Source: JACDAE01 sp963717195
Lineage (GTDB): Bacteria > Chloroflexota > Ktedonobacteria > Ktedonobacterales > Ktedonobacteraceae
Reading direction: 5' to 3'
Length of the DNA: 64,000 bases
NCBI GenBank assembly: GCA_963717195.1
Contig: CAVQVR010000001.1
Span: 186,001 to 250,000 of the forward strand
Of the stretch, positions 8,520 through 17,920 are shown in pieces. The notes beneath the pieces are model-generated. The model searched no databases. It was not told the origin of the DNA and was given only the letters and a program-made list of their open reading frames with translations. The stretch's first letter is position 1, and every line of letters starts with the position of its first letter. A program made the position numbers and the translations under genes.

Positions 8520-9620
8520 ATGGAAGTTATTACCGTTGAAACACTGCGTATGTGGCTCGAAGAGGGTCACCCTCTCACAATCCTCGATGTACGTTACACG
8601 GCTGATCGTGCTGAGTGGTGGATTCCTGGTAGTATGCATGTGGATGCGTACAATGCTCTCAGTACGCATGATCCTGCCGCACTCTCTACCGTGAAATTGT
8701 CTAAAGACATACCTGTCGTGACCGTATGTGTTTCAGGTATTACCAGTCAGATTGCGGCTGAACAGTTAGCCAGGCGTGGAATGGAGGCATACTCCCTGGA
8801 AGGAGGCATGAGGGCATGGAGCCTGGCCTGGAATGCGGCTGAGGTCCCCCATTTAGAAGATGGTATACGTATCATTCAAGTGAGGCGAACTGGAAAAGGC
8901 TGCCTTTCCTATCTCGTTGGTGTGGGGCAAATGGCTATTGTAATCGATGCCTGCCTTGAACCGCAAGTGTATCTCGATCTGGCCGCACAGTATGGATGGC
9001 GCATCGGCATGGTGCTTGATACACATATCCATGGGGACCACCTCTCTCGCTCTCGTCAGTTAGCCGAACGCGGTGGCACAATGCTCTTTTTGCCTGATCA
9101 ACAGCGCGTTTCGTTTCCTTTCGCACCCATTTATGATACTGATACGCTTACAATGGAGAGACTTTCTCTTACAGTGTTGCATACTCCCGGTCATACCCCT
9201 GAGAGTGCCTGTTATTTGCTGAACAACACTCTCCTTTTCACAGGAGATACGCTCTCTCTCACCGGGGTTGGCCGTCCCGATTTGCAGGCTGATCCGCGTG
9301 AAGCACAAATAAAGGCATCACGGCTCTATTCCAGCTTTCATAAACTGCTCGACCTCCCTGCTGAGACGCTTATTTTTCCTGGGCATACCAGCGCCCCTGT
9401 CGCTTTCGATGGTCATGCTATTATGACCACCCTGGCTGAAATGAACAAGCACGTTGCTCTCCTTCACGAAACGCACGACTCCTTTGTACAAACCGTGTTG
9501 AATCACCTTCCCTCAACACCTCGTAACTATGAGCTTATTGTGAAATATAACGAACAAGGCATGCTACCCACAGAGCGCATAATTGAGCTGGAAGCAGGCG
9601 CGAGCCGCTGTACCATCTGA
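8520..9620 (+). CDS. rhodanese - metallo-beta-lactamase fusion (persulfide dioxygenase-like)
   Basis: The 366-residue protein begins with a rhodanese domain (residues 1-105) carrying Cys70 in the TVCVSGITS loop. A metallo-hydrolase domain follows (about 112-366) with the THIHGDH metal-binding motif (His168, His170, Asp172, His173), the HTPGHT motif, FTGDTL and FPGHT. This layout matches sulfur-handling enzymes of the ETHE1/Blh type, which oxidise glutathione or other low-molecular-weight persulfides to sulfite. The rhodanese part would pass sulfane sulfur on to thiosulfate. An open frame extends to 8472, but ATG 8520 has the AAGGAAAAGGAA ribosome site. It is a single-gene unit ended by the hairpin at 9735. 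The exact substrate is inferred. Confidence 0.85.
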   Translation: MEVITVETLRMWLEEGHPLTILDVRYTADRAEWWIPGSMHVDAYNALSTHDPAALSTVKLSKDIPVVTVCVSGITSQIAAEQLARRGMEAYSLEGGMRAWSLAWNAAEVPHLEDGIRIIQVRRTGKGCLSYLVGVGQMAIVIDACLEPQVYLDLAAQYGWRIGMVLDTHIHGDHLSRSRQLAERGGTMLFLPDQQRVSFPFAPIYDTDTLTMERLSLTVLHTPGHTPESACYLLNNTLLFTGDTLSLTGVGRPDLQADPREAQIKASRLYSSFHKLLDLPAETLIFPGHTSAPVAFDGHAIMTTLAEMNKHVALLHETHDSFVQTVLNHLPSTPRNYELIVKYNEQGMLPTERIIELEAGASRCTI

Positions 9621-9734
9621 GACAGAAAAGCGCGTTAGATAAGATCATCGTCGATGGAAGGATAGCGAAAACTTCAGGCTATGTTGAAGATCTGGTGGCT
9701 GGCTTTCGTCACATGTTGTATCATTTCCTGGTGG

Positions 9735-9783
9735 AACATCTAGCCCGCTGAAACTCCTGTTAAGTTTCAGCGGGCTAGATGTT
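9735..9783. terminator. strong inverted repeat, likely terminator
   Basis: Perfect 21-bp arms (9735..9755 and 9763..9783) surround a 7-nt loop. It lies 115 bp after the persulfide dioxygenase-like gene and 78 bp before the convergent pentapeptide gene's stop. There is no clean T tract, so it may also be a hairpin repeat. Confidence 0.6.
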
Positions 9784-9860
9784 GTATAAGCTGAAAAAAG
9801 TTCTTGCATTGGAAAGGTCGTCTATTCTTAGCAACGACTGAGAGGAGTAAAAACGCTGAG

Positions 9861-10400
9861 CTAGGCAGCAGGGAGATGAATGTCTGCAACATGCTCTCGT
9901 TTTCGTTCTGCATCCACGCGTTTTTTGAGATCTGCTTCAGCGAAGTCTGCACTGATCACTGGTATTTCACCAAAGTATGCAGTATTAAGAAGCAGGGTTT
10001 TTGCCATATTTGTGTCATGGGGATCGGCTCCACGAAAATCTGCGTGGTCAAGTTCAGCTCCCTCCAGATTTGCGTGCGAGAGGTTGGCGTTACGCAGATC
10101 GGCCCCACGTAAGTTTGCACGCCAGAGATTGGCATCGCTCAGGTTTGCATTCCTTAAATCGGCATGGCGCAGGTCCGCTTCCTGCAGATCCGCTTCCTGC
10201 AGATCCGCTTCCTGCAGATTTGCCTCTGTAAGATCAGCTCTGTGCAGATCAGCTCCGTGCAGATCAGCTCCACGGAGTTGAGCTACGTGAAGGTCTGGCT
10301 CATATCCCTGAACATCAGCATAAGCCAGTCGCCATTTATTCCAGGTCGCTTTTCCTGCTGAAAGGACATCAAAAGGATTCTGATAAGGCATGTTATTCAC
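9861..10400 (-). CDS. pentapeptide-repeat protein
   Basis: The 179-residue protein contains about 18 consecutive A(D/N)Lxx repeats (residues about 40-135), which fold as a right-handed quadrilateral beta helix. Three consecutive repeats are near-identical at DNA level (15-bp unit around 10177..10215), a sign of recent slippage. A 35-residue non-repeat N-terminus and a charged C-terminus flank the helix. Some family members protect DNA gyrase from quinolones or toxins (Qnr, MfpA), but most have no known role and nothing here points to gyrase. It stands alone on the minus strand, 89 bp from the next gene. Confidence 0.88.
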   Translation of the reverse strand: MNNMPYQNPFDVLSAGKATWNKWRLAYADVQGYEPDLHVAQLRGADLHGADLHRADLTEANLQEADLQEADLQEADLRHADLRNANLSDANLWRANLRGADLRNANLSHANLEGAELDHADFRGADPHDTNMAKTLLLNTAYFGEIPVISADFAEADLKKRVDAERKREHVADIHLPAA

Positions 10401-10489
10401 TTTCCGATTCTCTAAACTGGGAAGAAGCGTAGGGGTGTTATCTCTTCCCTCTAATGGTCGGAGACCTCAATGGGCATGAACGCTTCATC

Positions 10490-10801
10490 CTACACGACCT
10501 CGCCTACTTTCCAGGCTTGCCCTACTTCCTGTCTAAGCATCGTTCTATTGCTCATCCTTATTTCAGAGAGATGGACTTCGCGCCCAAGCAACAGCGTAAG
10601 ATCAGTGACATATTGCCGATAGGGAAGAATGAGCGAACGACTCTCATCCAACGTTTGATAATAAGCACGCGTGCGAGGATTCTCTGATACCCACCAATGG
10701 TTCTCCCCGTAGCTTTCAAGAACTTCCATTAATTCACGATAGGTCGTTGTCTGTGAAGAAACGTTTTTCTGTTTCAAGTAATCTTCATTATTCATGCTCA
10801 T
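10490..10801 (-). CDS. small hypothetical protein
   Basis: This 103-residue soluble, charged protein has no signal peptide or membrane segment. A tryptophan-rich stretch (ENHWWVSENPRTRAYYQTL) and a predicted helical C-terminus can be seen. I do not recognise the family. It starts 9 bp after the stop of the 92-residue gene upstream, so the two are probably cotranscribed and may work together. Confidence 0.5.
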   Translation of the reverse strand: MSMNNEDYLKQKNVSSQTTTYRELMEVLESYGENHWWVSENPRTRAYYQTLDESRSLILPYRQYVTDLTLLLGREVHLSEIRMSNRTMLRQEVGQAWKVGEVV

Positions 10802-10810
10802 TCTCTTTCT

Positions 10811-11089
10811 TTACCTGGAACGATCACCATTGTCCGGCTCTCTTTGTCTCTGCATGTATAATGGGGGAGTCTTCTTTGTCAAGAGTACTCCTACACGTTG
10901 TTCTTGCGCTTGATGGATCAGCTCTTCTGCAATAGATTTGACTTGCGCCTCGATGGCAACGAGCGTCTCCTCATCTAATGTATCACCAGCTTGTGCGTCT
11001 TGTACCATATCCATCACACCAGCGATATGGTTCATTAGATATTCACCACTCGCTTGAAATGCTCGGGTTCGTCTGCGTTGTTCATTCAA
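10811..11089 (-). CDS. small hypothetical protein
   Basis: The 92-residue protein is mostly helical, with an acidic central part (residues about 35-65, rich in Glu, Asp and Ala) and a basic Arg-rich tail. There is no membrane segment and no recognised motif. It is the first gene of a two-gene minus-strand unit with the 103-residue gene 9 bp downstream. Confidence 0.45.
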   Translation of the reverse strand: MNEQRRRTRAFQASGEYLMNHIAGVMDMVQDAQAGDTLDEETLVAIEAQVKSIAEELIHQAQEQRVGVLLTKKTPPLYMQRQREPDNGDRSR

Positions 11090-11221
11090 GGATACTATCC
11101 CTTTCCTCGGCGCTCAATTCTGAGACGCCCTCTATTTTTACGTTGACACTACGGAGCAAGGAGAATGCCTTCTTGAAATATAATCAAAAAATATGTGTAA
11201 TTATTCAGTAGAGGTCTGACT

Positions 11222-11309
11222 CCTCAGCGCCTATGGCGCTTCGCAAGCCGTTTGGTGTGGAGGGTGGGATTGGCGGCCTGAGGCCGCCAATCCCACCCTC
11301 CACACCAAA
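11222..11309. repeat. tag-plus-palindrome element, copy 1
   Basis: A tag (11222..11244: CCTCAGCGCCTATGGCGC plus TTCGC) itself forms a small hairpin. Six bases later comes a perfect palindrome with 29-bp arms (11251..11279 and 11281..11309) around a single G. The tag recurs, inverted, beside the palindrome at 22159..22205, but the palindrome sequences differ. There is no T tract, so a simple terminator is unlikely. Confidence 0.8.
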
Positions 11310-11604
11310 CCTGGGCGAGCCACCGCAGATGGCGAGGAGACTTGAATAGTTACTTAAATATGTTTCGTTTCTTTGCTTATAGATGCCACTTTGTGCTGGG
11401 AGCATGTATCTATAAAACCAGAGAGAGCAAAGCCGGAATGATACGGGGAAAGATAATTGCTGATAGAAAGAAGATTTCTGAGATAGTTCTATTATACACT
11501 ATTTTTTAAATAAAAGCAATACCCGTCAAATCAATGCGAAGTGAATGCATTGTAAAAATAATGTAAACTCTTCCTTACTATTTTTTCATCTTCCTTGCTC
11601 TATA

Positions 11605-11633
11605 TTGCATCTTACCAATAAATAATGTACAAT
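11605..11633 (+). promoter_or_regulatory. sigma-70 promoter candidate
   Basis: TTGCAT (11605..11610), 17-nt spacer, TACAAT (11628..11633). Transcription would start near 11640, about 310 nt upstream of the 68-residue gene, leaving a long leader. Confidence 0.5.
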
Positions 11634-11754
11634 AGGGATAGCTGATACGTATTCGTAGAAGCTACACTCCCTTAAACCAAGTCTCTCGTAAACATAGCAT
11701 TCAGAGCACCTCTCCATAATACGAGATCAATTTCGACCAACCAGTCAAAGGAAA

Positions 11755-11832
11755 ATGCTCATGCCAATAACCATTGCATTTACCGAGCAGCTCAGTGAAA
11801 CGTGGTTGCTTGAAAGAGACATAAATAGCTAA
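11755..11832 (+). CDS. possible 25-codon small ORF in the leader
   Basis: ATG at 11755 is preceded by AAAGGAAA and is followed by 24 further codons before TAA (peptide begins MLMPITIAF). It is too short to judge by composition. It could be a leader peptide or chance. Confidence 0.2.
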   Translation: MLMPITIAFTEQLSETWLLERDINS

Positions 11833-11948
11833 AAATAAACAGGATTTCTGGGTTTCCTGTACGAAATTGCCAGACCTTTGCGGATCGTCACACTGATAGT
11901 ACCCGCAAGAATTGACGTGTACAGATTAGTTAGAAATATGGATAAAAC

Positions 11949-12155
11949 ATGATGAATGACCCGATAACTCAGGCCAGACTTTCAATGCGCTTAGATCGCT
12001 ACATGAACGATTACATTGCCAAGAAAATCAAAGAAGATAATCCTTATAGAGAGAGGTGGCATGCTGCTTTACAAGAAGCTGACATTGCTCGCGTCAACAA
12101 CAATCTTACGCCAGAAATTATTGATGACGTTCGGGTAGCTCTGAATAAGCTTTAG
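11949..12155 (+). CDS. small hypothetical protein
   Basis: The 68-residue product is soluble and mostly helical with many charged residues (RLDRYMNDYIAKKIKED). It has no membrane segment or cysteine motif, and I do not recognise it. The second Met (11952) is an equally good start. It lies 182 bp upstream of a glycosyltransferase gene that has its own promoter-like sequence. Confidence 0.4.
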   Translation: MMNDPITQARLSMRLDRYMNDYIAKKIKEDNPYRERWHAALQEADIARVNNNLTPEIIDDVRVALNKL

Positions 12156-12256
12156 GAGAATTCTCTGGATTGAACGGATTCTGTGTACCTTATTTTTATA
12201 TGAATAACTCAATTTTTGCTAAATGAGTGATCCATTTTTCTTGATAAAGTCGAATT

Positions 12257-12285
12257 TTACATTTCTATTGAATATGGGGTATACT
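12257..12285 (+). promoter_or_regulatory. candidate promoter of the first glycosyltransferase
   Basis: TTACAT (12257..12262) and TATACT (12280..12285) are separated by 17 nt, 52 bp before the ATG at 12338. Confidence 0.4.
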
Positions 12286-12337
12286 CAACTTAGAACATTT
12301 TTGAAAATAGAAGAGGATAAATGCTAAAGGATTACTC

Positions 12338-13594
12338 ATGAAAATCGCGCATATCGCTCCGCCATGGATTGCTATTCCTCCGAAGGACTACGGTGGAACC
12401 GAGATTGTGCTGTACAATCTCATTGAGGAACAAGTGGCCCAGGGACACGACGTGACGTTGTTCGCGCCTGGCGATGCCAGAACGTCGGCACGACTCATTT
12501 CGTTTTTTCCACACTCACTCATTGGTGATGGCGTTCCGTGGCAAGGCCATCTCAAAGCGTATTATCATCTCCACAAAGCTGTAGAATATATCAAAAAACA
12601 TGATTTTGACATCGTGCATACGCATCTTTCTTCCAGCGCGGACATGTATCTCTTCCCACTCATGGCTCAGCTTGCGACTCCTCAAGTGATGACCCTCCAC
12701 AGTCACTTTCCTTTTGACCATGTACAAGCATGGACAGGGCATGCCGACGAGATGTACATGGAGTGGGCATCATCCGTCCCCATGGTCGTCATTAGCGAAC
12801 AAGCACGAACTGGGAACCCCTTTCCCCTGAACATTGTCGGAGTTGTACATCATGGGCTGCCGTTGACACACTTTCGACCACCAGTGAAGCAACCAGAGCG
12901 ATACTTTGTGTGGTTAGGCCGTTTTGTGCCTGAAAAAGGTCCTCATCTTGCCATTGAAGCAGCAAAGAAAGCTGGCGTGCCATTGATCCTGGCTGGGGCC
13001 ATTGATCAGCATGTGCAGGCCTCTGTTGCCTACTTTAAACAGACCATAGAACCTCATATCGATCATCAGCACGTCAAGTACGTTGGACCAGTAAACATGA
13101 GACAGAAAATCGACCTGTTCAGCGGTGCTCGTGGTTTGCTCAACCCACTTCAGTGGGAGGAGCCGTTTGGGATGGTAATGATTGAGGCGATGGCTGCGGG
13201 CTGTCCAGTCATTGCATTTCAGCGTGGGGCAGCACCAGAAATTGTCATGCATGGAAAAAGCGGCTTTCTGGCGCACGATGTCAACGAAATGGCACACTTC
13301 ATTGCACGAGTTGATGAGCTTGATCGTATGGCAATACGAGCTCATGTGGAACAGCATTTCACCGTTAGTACCATGGCCCAGAAGTACACCGCAACATACA
13401 AGAAGATCATTGCGTCATTCCCTGGAAAAATCTCTGCTGGTCATAGTTTTTACAAAGAGCCATTGGTGTTGGTTCCTCCTCCATCCACTACAATGATACC
13501 TTCTTCTACCACTCATGTAGGAACAGAGGTGTCTCCTCTCACGGGTAAGCAGACTTCTCGGATTGCGAAAAGAACTGTGGAAGTGGTATTATGA
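12338..13594 (+). CDS. GT4 family glycosyltransferase, paralogue 1
   Basis: The 418-residue protein is a GT-B fold transferase. Its N-terminal Rossmann domain begins with MKIAHIAPPWIAIPPKDYGG, with the glycine-rich acceptor loop. The C-terminal domain has the GRFVPEKGPHLAIEAA segment and the nucleotide-sugar-binding EPFGMVMIEAMAAGCPVIAF motif with its E-x7-E pattern. It retains configuration in family GT4. The last 55 residues are a Ser/Thr/Pro-rich tail. Its closest relative in the window is the minus-strand gene at 18787..20022, which shares most of the catalytic region. The acceptor is unknown; surface polysaccharide or glycolipid synthesis is likely. No other sugar genes adjoin it. Confidence 0.9.
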   Translation: MKIAHIAPPWIAIPPKDYGGTEIVLYNLIEEQVAQGHDVTLFAPGDARTSARLISFFPHSLIGDGVPWQGHLKAYYHLHKAVEYIKKHDFDIVHTHLSSSADMYLFPLMAQLATPQVMTLHSHFPFDHVQAWTGHADEMYMEWASSVPMVVISEQARTGNPFPLNIVGVVHHGLPLTHFRPPVKQPERYFVWLGRFVPEKGPHLAIEAAKKAGVPLILAGAIDQHVQASVAYFKQTIEPHIDHQHVKYVGPVNMRQKIDLFSGARGLLNPLQWEEPFGMVMIEAMAAGCPVIAFQRGAAPEIVMHGKSGFLAHDVNEMAHFIARVDELDRMAIRAHVEQHFTVSTMAQKYTATYKKIIASFPGKISAGHSFYKEPLVLVPPPSTTMIPSSTTHVGTEVSPLTGKQTSRIAKRTVEVVL

Positions 13595-13684
13595 GATGGA
13601 TTTTCTCTCTGCTCTCTCTCCTAGAGAAAGTGCAGAGAGAAGGAAAAGACGCTACCCAAGATAAATAATAGAAGTACTGCACTA

Positions 13685-13713
13685 TTGACTACGAGAAGAA
13701 GAATGTCTATAAT
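13685..13713 (+). promoter_or_regulatory. strong sigma-70 promoter for the signalling block
   Basis: TTGACT (13685..13690), 17-nt spacer and a perfect TATAAT (13708..13713). It lies after the glycosyltransferase stop and upstream of the HisKA, CheB-CheR and receiver genes, which are tightly packed in the same direction. Confidence 0.65.
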
Positions 13714-13837
13714 TCTCTCTAGACATATTTCCTTCGTAGTGTGGATGGGCTCGTATATCCTGACCAGGATCGGGAAGAGAGAACACTAGATGAGCCAGGG
13801 GGAGAGGTGAACCACATGAAACCTCCATTTAGCCTTC

Positions 13838-14224
13838 GTGCGTCTCGCGCTTCTTTCACTTCAGCGTTCAGGTCAGGTTCATGGGAGCAACAGATTGGTC
13901 CTGCCTTTGGTGTGGCCAAAAGAACGTCGGAGCGAGCAAGTGGAAGGGAGATCTTTGGAGGAGGAACTCCTCAAACACGTGATGCATGAGGTAGCAACCT
14001 CTTTAACGGTCATTCTTTGTCATGCGCAACTTCTTGAGCTTGAAGTGGGAGGAGAGGCCACAGCTCATATATCCGAACGGGCAACGAAACCATGCTCCGG
14101 TCGAGAACAAAACTCCGTCGAGATGATTATTCACCAGGTACATCAGATCGACCAGTTGATGATGATGATGGCTGACGCGGCGGGCCTCCCTGGGACTAGA
14201 AAGGACGAAGATGAATATGCATGA
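13838..14224 (+). CDS. HisKA-domain-only protein (truncated kinase-like)
   Basis: The 128-residue product contains an H-box-like segment, HEVATSLTVILCHAQLLELE (about residues 50-69), and a second helix (VEMIIHQVHQIDQLMMMMAD, about 93-112). These form the two-helix dimerisation and phosphotransfer unit of histidine kinases. There is no ATPase domain, so it cannot phosphorylate itself. The GTG start is uncertain, as the sequence before residue 40 does not look conserved and an overlapping frame from ATG 13816 has a better ribosome site. The 3' end overlaps the start of the CheB-CheR gene by 14 bp, implying translational coupling. It may be a phosphotransfer partner or a remnant. Confidence 0.5.
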   Translation: MRLALLSLQRSGQVHGSNRLVLPLVWPKERRSEQVEGRSLEEELLKHVMHEVATSLTVILCHAQLLELEVGGEATAHISERATKPCSGREQNSVEMIIHQVHQIDQLMMMMADAAGLPGTRKDEDEYA

Positions 14225-17200
14225 AACTGCTCCATCTGAACACCAGCCCTTTCCCATTGTAGGAATCGGTGCCTCTGCGGGTGGATTGGAAGCAATCACG
14301 GAATTGCTACGCGAACTTCCAACGAATCTGGGTATGGCCTATGTCATTATCCAGCATCTCGATCCCATCCACGTGAGCGCGTTACCTGCCTTGCTTTCCC
14401 AGGTCACAGCAATGCCTGTTCGGGAGGGAGAAGAGAACATCGTCGTCGAGCCTGACCATGTCTACGTCATTGCACCCAATGCCACCATCACCGTGCAAAG
14501 GCATGTTCTCCATCTCCAGACTTGGGAGGCAAGAAGTAGCCATCTCCATACGATTGATATCTTCTTGTCTTCGCTGGCAGAAGATCAAACGACCTTTGCC
14601 ATCGGAATCATCCTTTCAGGAATGGGCACCGATGGGACCAGAGGACTGCAGGCGATCAAAGACCACGGTGGGATGACCTTTGTCCAGGCGCTCTCGTCCG
14701 CGAAATATCCCAGTATGCCGCAGAGTGCTCTTCTGGCTGGCTACGTGGATAGTGATGACACGCCCACTGGGATTGCACACGCACTGACAACTCTTTCCGC
14801 GCGTTTTTCAGGGAAGCCTTCAGATGAGAATGCTTCCCTGGACCTCTTTATAGGCAGAGAAGAGGAGTTACACTCTCTCCTCCAGCTCTTGCGAGAGGCA
14901 ACTGGCATTGATTTTAGTGCCTATAAACCCGCTACCATCAAGCGTCGGCTCCTGCGCCACCTCCTCAACGAGCAGCAGGCAAGCCTGGCGAGCTACCTCA
15001 CCCGGCTGTCGGACCACCCGCTTGAAGTCCAGACCCTCGCTCAGGATCTGCTGATCCATGTGACGACCTTTTTCCGCGACCCGGCAACCTTCCGGGAAAT
15101 CGAGCGCATGGCCTTTCCGCACATCCTCCAGAAGAAACTCTCGGGAGAGTCGATCAGGATATGGGTGATGGGCTGTTCCACCGGAGAGGAAGTCTATTCT
15201 CTTGCCATCAGCCTGCTGGAATTTTTAGGAGAGGGAGCCTCTCAGTTCCCCCTCGTTCTCTTCGCGACAGATCTTGATCCCACTTCGCTTGAGAAAGCCA
15301 GAGTAGGCATCTACCCGGAGCAGGCACTCATCAGTGTCTCTGATGCACGGCGCAAGCAGTTCTTTATCCCCGTCGATAGAGGGTATCAAATTAGCAAGGC
15401 CGTTCGTGAGCGCTGTGTGTTTGCACGCCATAATATTACCAAAGACCCCCCGTTTTCCCGCCTCGACCTGATTAGTTGTCGCAATGTCCTGATCTATCTG
15501 GGAACCCCGCTCCAGAAGAAGGTTCTCTCAATCTTCCATTATGCTCTGGCTTCCGATGGCATCCTCCTGCTGGGGAATTCCGAAACGGTGGGAAGTGCTT
15601 CCCATCTCTTTACACCACTGAGCGAGAAACACAAATTCTATGTGAAAACACCATTTCACGCTCAGCAGAATTTGGACCTGGCCATCGGGAGCTACGCGAG
15701 AGAGAAGCGAACAGAGATTATAGGAGAAGATCACCGAACCGCCGATCGGAGTAGACACACCGATCTGGGAAAACTCCTCGATCAGGTGCTCCTCACCCGC
15801 TATCTGCCCACCTGCGTGGTCATCAATCACACGATGGAGATTGTCCACTCACGTGGACCGGCTGCCCCATACCTGACCCCTGCCTCAGGACAACCCAGCT
15901 TCAATCTGCTGAAAATGGCACATCCTGACCTGGTCCTTGAGCTTCGTAGCAGTATTGCTCACGTGAGAGAGTCAGGGCAAGCACTAAAAAAAGAAGGTTT
16001 GCACCTACATGAGAATGGGGAAGTGCGCATAGTTTCTCTGGAAGTCACTCCCCTGCAGCCATCTTTTGTTGTCACCCAGGATCTCTTGCTCGTAATTGTG
16101 AGAGAGCTTCCCCCCGCTTCGGGCCAGTCCGACGTGCTACCCGCGATCGAGCGTTCAGGGAACATGATCAGCCGCGACGAACGCATTGAACAACTCGAAT
16201 ACGAACGCGTGACCTTGCGAGCGGAGACCACGCTGCTCATTGAGCAACTCGAAGAACTTAACCAGGATCTGCAAATTATTGGGGAAGAACTCCGTTCGAG
16301 TAACGAAGAATTGCAGAGTATCAATGAAGAATTGGAAACTTCGAAAGAAGAACTGCAATTAATCAATGAAGAACTGGGCATGGCGAATCAAGACCTGCAT
16401 ACACGCAACGCACAACTGCAAGCGGCACGTGAGTATGCGGAGGCCATTGTCGCAACCATTCGAGAGCCGTTGCTCATCTTGAATGTGGATCTGCGTATAC
16501 AACAGGCCAATCAGGCCTTCTACCAGTTTTTCCAGACGACGAGAGAAGCCACCGAACAGCGTCGCATTGAGGAACTGGACGACGGAGAATGGAATTTCCC
16601 CGAACTGCGCCGTCTGCTCTCAGAGGTACTGCCCCACAACCACTCGTTCCACGGCTTTGAGATCGAGCAGAGCTTTCCCAGGATTCGGGCGCAAAACGCT
16701 GCTCCTCAATGCACGTCGCATCTTTCAGCAAGAGCAGGAGACGGCCTTCGTTCTGCTGGCCCTGGCAGATATCACCGAACGCAAAGCCCATGAGATGCAA
16801 AAAGAAGAGGCGTTTCTCGGTATCGCCAGCCACGAGCTCAAAACCCCGCTGACCAGTCTCAAGGCGTACGCGGAGGTCTTACTTGCTCGCTTTGTACAGG
16901 CAAACGATGAGGACGCAGTCCAGCTTCTAAGCAAGATGGAGAGGCAAATTGATAAACTGATCCTCCTCGTCGGAGAACTGCTGGATATCACCCAGATTGA
17001 TGCTGGCCAACTGCGCATTCGCCGCGAACAGGTCGATCTGGTGGCGATTGTGCACGAGAGTATAGAGACGCTTGGGCGCGTGACACCGACGAAGACCATG
17101 GTGATCGACGGACCGGAAAAGTGTCAGGTCTATGCTGATCCAGAACGCCTCGGAGCAGTTGTGAGCAATCTGCTCTCCAATGCGATCAAATATGCTCCCG

Positions 17201-17511
17201 TCTCCACTCCCATTGTGGTGAAGATAACTGAAGAGAGGGAGGAGGTTACCCTCAGTGTTCAGGATGCTGGTCCAGGCATTGAGCCAGACAAGCACCGACA
17301 CCTTTTTGAACGCTTCTATCGTGTCTCTGGCTCAGCGGAGGAGACCTATCCCGGATTGGGGCTGGGACTCTATATCACAGCCGAGATCGTGAAGGACCAT
17401 GGGGGGAGGATCTGGGTCGAGAGCGAGAAAGGCAAAGGAGCAACCTTCTTTGTCACCCTTCCCGGGCCATTGCGTCGCGAAGGAGAAGCACGCGAGGGAA
17501 CACACGAGTAA
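14211..17511 (+). pseudogene. CheB-CheR-PAS-histidine kinase fusion, interrupted by a frameshift
   Basis: The first frame (14211 to about 16679) encodes a CheB methylesterase domain with Ser22 (GASAGG), His49 and Asp141 (GMGTDG). Next come a CheR methyltransferase domain (about residues 215-480, SAM-binding VMGCSTGEEVYSLAI), a long NEEL-rich coiled coil (about 655-730), and the start of a PAS domain. One surplus base in CCCA at 16677..16680 throws the frame. The other frame continues with the PAS end (GRKTLLLNARRI, ADITERK), HisKA (ASHELKTPL) and HATPase (NLLSNAIKYAP, DAGPGI, GLGLGLY). The joined protein of about 1100 residues matches the known CheB/CheR-type hybrid kinases of soil bacteria. 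No chemoreceptor or flagellar gene is nearby, so it probably serves a non-chemotactic pathway. The frameshift may be genuine or an assembly error. Confidence 0.88.
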
Positions 17512-17527
17512 GAAGAGAGGAGATCCG

Positions 17528-17920
17528 ATGCAGACAAGAATACTGGTGGCTGATGATGTAGAAGCCATCGCAGACGCCCTCCAAATGATCCTGGAAACGG
17601 CAGGCTATATGGTGACGGTGACCTGTGATGGAGCGCAGGTGATCCCGCTGATGCAAAAGCAGGCTCCCGACCTGCTTCTGCTGGATATCTGGATGTCTGG
17701 CCGCGATGGCAGGGACATCTGTCAGCAGATCAAACAGCAGGAAACACTCCATAATATCCCCCTTCTGCTGGTATCCGCTCACCGCAATACTCCCGAAATA
17801 GCGCAGCAAACAGGCGCAGATGGGTATATCCTGAAGCCATTTCAGATGAAAACACTCCTGGCGACCGTTGCTGCTGCGCTTAAGAAGGGGAACGAAAATG
17901 TGAGTAATGCAACATGCTGA
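17528..17920 (+). CDS. single-domain response regulator (CheY-like receiver)
   Basis: The 130-residue protein is a receiver domain: acidic pocket Asp9-Asp10, phospho-acceptor Asp53 (LLLLDIWMSGRDG), the conserved Ser in LLLVSAH and Lys in ILKPFQ. It has no output domain. It starts 16 bp after the hybrid kinase with the ribosome site AGAGGAG, so it is the natural partner of that kinase. The last nine residues (after about LKKG) are encoded by copy B of the 77-bp dispersed repeat, so the native 3' end was replaced or extended by the repeat. Confidence 0.9.
   Translation: MQTRILVADDVEAIADALQMILETAGYMVTVTCDGAQVIPLMQKQAPDLLLLDIWMSGRDGRDICQQIKQQETLHNIPLLLVSAHRNTPEIAQQTGADGYILKPFQMKTLLATVAAALKKGNENVSNATC

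Larger units (their letters stand above)
11090..11948. other. 859-bp intergenic region
   Basis: No convincing long gene is present. The region holds the tag-plus-palindrome element (11222..11309), an AT-rich stretch, a good sigma-70 promoter at 11605..11633 pointing right, and a possible 25-codon reading frame at 11755..11832. A small hairpin (ACAGGA/TCCTGT) lies near 11840..11863. The roughly 310-nt leader between that promoter and the next gene is unexplained. Confidence 0.6.

Noticed and set aside
10177..10215. Three 15-bp direct repeats, considered as a CRISPR-like array
   Set aside because: They encode pentapeptide repeats in frame and have no spacers.
9880..10281. Plus-strand frame with RSAPCRSA repeats
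   Set aside because: It is the reverse complement of the pentapeptide repeats.
13741..13989. 82-codon frame with an ATG at 13816 and a good ribosome site
   Set aside because: The peptide has no conserved look and overlaps the better supported HisKA frame. It could be the true N-terminus if another frameshift exists near 13950, but I cannot show this.
15959..16381. Minus-strand Ser-rich 140-codon frame
   Set aside because: It is antisense to the Glu-rich coiled coil of the hybrid kinase; low complexity explains the open frame.
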